Shown piece after piece: positions 63,139-64,000 of a stretch of 64,000 nucleotides of DNA. The stretch comes from Arcicella lustrica (GTDB lineage: Bacteria > Bacteroidota > Bacteroidia > Cytophagales > Spirosomataceae), in assembly GCF_034930985.1 (NCBI RefSeq), contig NZ_JAYGIM010000006.1, forward strand, positions 62,001 to 126,000. Direction: 5' to 3'. The translations under genes and the position numbers were made by a program. The number at the start of each line of letters is the position of its first letter. Within the stretch, counting starts at the first letter, position 1. A model generated the notes under the pieces. That model was not told the origin of the DNA. It made no database searches and was given only the letters and a program-made list of their open reading frames with translations.

Positions 63139-63430
63139 CGAGTGATAGATATTTTATGTTGTTATTATGTTTATTTCAGGAATTAACTCTATGAGTTTTA
63201 TAGACTAATTTCCTTTAAAAAAATCCTAGAATGGTATTTCTAAGACTTCCAATTGTAATCATATTCGATAATGAGTGCAAGTTAAGTATTTTATTCTATA
63301 TAGTATATCATTTTTATATACTAATGCTAAAATTCATTAATATTTATAATTTGTTATTGAAATAATATTAAAAAATGACTTGTAATGTAGCTTATTGGAT
63401 GAAAAATGAGAGAAATACTTTGAGTAACAA
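63139..63430. promoter_or_regulatory. Upstream region of the TonB receptor gene
   Basis: Part of a 463-bp gap. It holds operator site f close to the receptor gene and otherwise very AT-rich sequence. I could not place a -7 element. Confidence 0.4.
63189..63203. promoter_or_regulatory. CTAT-N7-ATAG operator candidate, site f
   Basis: Plus-strand CTATGAGTTTTATAG, extended by near-complementary flanks (AATTAACT and GACTAATT). It ends 51 bp upstream of the minus-strand receptor start. Confidence 0.65.
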
Positions 63431-63520
63431 TCACGAAATTCTGTAATTAGCATGTCGATTGCATGAGATAAGACCGCCAACACCAGTACCAGAGTTAAAG
63501 CGTGGGATTAAATTTTTCAT
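63431..63520 (-). CDS. 29-residue peptide, possible cysteine-containing leader
   Basis: A small frame from ATG at 63520 to TGA at 63431. The peptide begins MKNLIPRFNSG and ends SCNRHANYRIS, with one Cys. Its G+C content is clearly above the flanks, and the frame has no odd codons. It lies after a sulfatase gene and before a TonB receptor gene on the same strand. A leader peptide whose translation senses cysteine or another amino acid would fit; this is an inference. Confidence 0.45.
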   Translation of the reverse strand: MKNLIPRFNSGTGVGGLISCNRHANYRIS

Positions 63521-63556
63521 AGTTTTGATAGGTTTAACTTTATTAAAGAATAGTAT

Positions 63557-63594
63557 GAGCATTAGAATAATAAAAGACGATCATTCTAATGCTC
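63557..63594 (-). terminator. Hairpin after the third sulfatase gene
   Basis: GAGCATTAGAAT (63557-63568) and its exact 12-bp complement (63583-63594) with a 14-nt loop, 7 bp after the sulfatase stop. The following tract is only moderately T-rich. Confidence 0.55.
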
Positions 63595-63601
63595 TATTGA
63601 T

Positions 63602-64000
63602 TTACTTACCACCACTAAACTGAACTTTATAGCGTTCAGCGGCATGTTCAACATCAATTAATGGATAGATATTATACTTGGCTGCTTCTGAATCGAAGAG
63701 TGCTTTTAATTCTTTGAGTTTCTCAGGATATTTCTTCGCCAAATTTACTCTTTCGTTGAAATCTTCGTTTAGGTTGTACAATTCCCATTCTTCCTTATCA
63801 GGATTGTTTTCAATGACAGGGAGTTTTTCACCACTAAAACCAAATGTTTCTAAAGTATTCGGATGATGTGCAGCCCCTGCTTTCCAACCATCTTTATAAA
63901 TAGCTCTGTTTCCAAAAATGGTAAAGTATTGTTGCGTATGCTGTTCAGGAGCTTTCGCATCACCAAAAGAATACGCTAAACTTTTGCCATGAATTGGATC
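63602..64000 (-). CDS. Arylsulfatase, C-terminal part
   Basis: The frame runs in from the right edge for 132 codons to the stop at 63602-63604. The translation includes FGNRAIYKDGWKAGAAHHP and EEWELYNLNEDFNERVNLAKK, then YPEKLKELKALFDSEAAKY, the C-terminal sulfatase pattern (W-x-L-Y-x-L-x-x-D, N-L-A) also seen in the two complete sulfatases here. The catalytic N-terminus lies outside the window. Confidence 0.88.
   Translation of the reverse strand, partial: DPIHGKSLAYSFGDAKAPEQHTQQYFTIFGNRAIYKDGWKAGAAHHPNTLETFGFSGEKLPVIENNPDKEEWELYNLNEDFNERVNLAKKYPEKLKELKALFDSEAAKYNIYPLIDVEHAAERYKVQFSGGK

Overview
The window is AT-rich DNA from a member of the Bacteroidota, most likely a Cytophagales relative (inference; no rRNA or marker gene is present to settle the genus). 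The signs are three SusC/SusD-type glycan or nutrient uptake pairs (one cut by the left edge), several TonB-dependent receptors with CarboxypepD_reg-like N-termini, GH78, GH29 and DUF1080 proteins, FGE-type sulfatases, and promoters of the Bacteroidota -33 TTTG / -7 TAnnTTTG type.

Layout. 1-1206: end of a SusD gene. 1278-7990: an RND efflux operon (adaptor, pump, TolC; minus strand) with a TetR gene and three near-identical palindromic operators. 8342-16144: TonB-type outer membrane barrel, ABC-F ATPase, TerC membrane protein, esterase, an EreA/ChaN-like protein, and a broken nucleotidyltransferase module. 16168-18856: repeat-rich accessory DNA: a 190-bp direct repeat flanking a YcxB-like gene, an HNH protein, and an exact 41-bp-period tandem array of hairpins. 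18857-22528: alpha-L-rhamnosidase plus SGNH hydrolase. 22573-23528: a HigBA toxin-antitoxin pair bracketed by two copies of a REP-like inverted repeat (a third copy is at 10788). 23615-26066: cytochrome bd oxidase CydAB. 27489-37664: a gluconate-type locus with two FGGY gluconokinases, AraC regulator, SusC, SusD and 6-phosphogluconate dehydrogenase. 37796-39457: GH29 fucosidase.

39663-64000: a region that reads as a sulfur-scavenging regulon. A 15-bp inverted motif, CTAT-N7-ATAG, occurs upstream of an RBBP9-like hydrolase with a cysteine-less redoxin-like gene, a second redoxin-like gene with no cysteine at all, a hydroxylase/TSUP-exporter/TPR operon (one base off), a SAM-riboswitch-controlled DsbD-alpha/cysteine desulfurase pair, a short structured candidate RNA, and a TonB receptor next to a rhodanese/sulfatase operon. 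In three loci the motif begins exactly one base after the -7 element, as expected for a repressor. Three sulfatases, a SusCD pair and a 29-codon cysteine-containing peptide gene lie in the same stretch.

Inside this region (41734-45362) sits an AT-rich, overlapping two-gene unit: a large protein of unknown family that looks alpha-helical, and a protein with an N-terminal PD-(D/E)XK-like nuclease motif. I do not recognise it as a named system; it is the best candidate here for an undescribed defence-type module.
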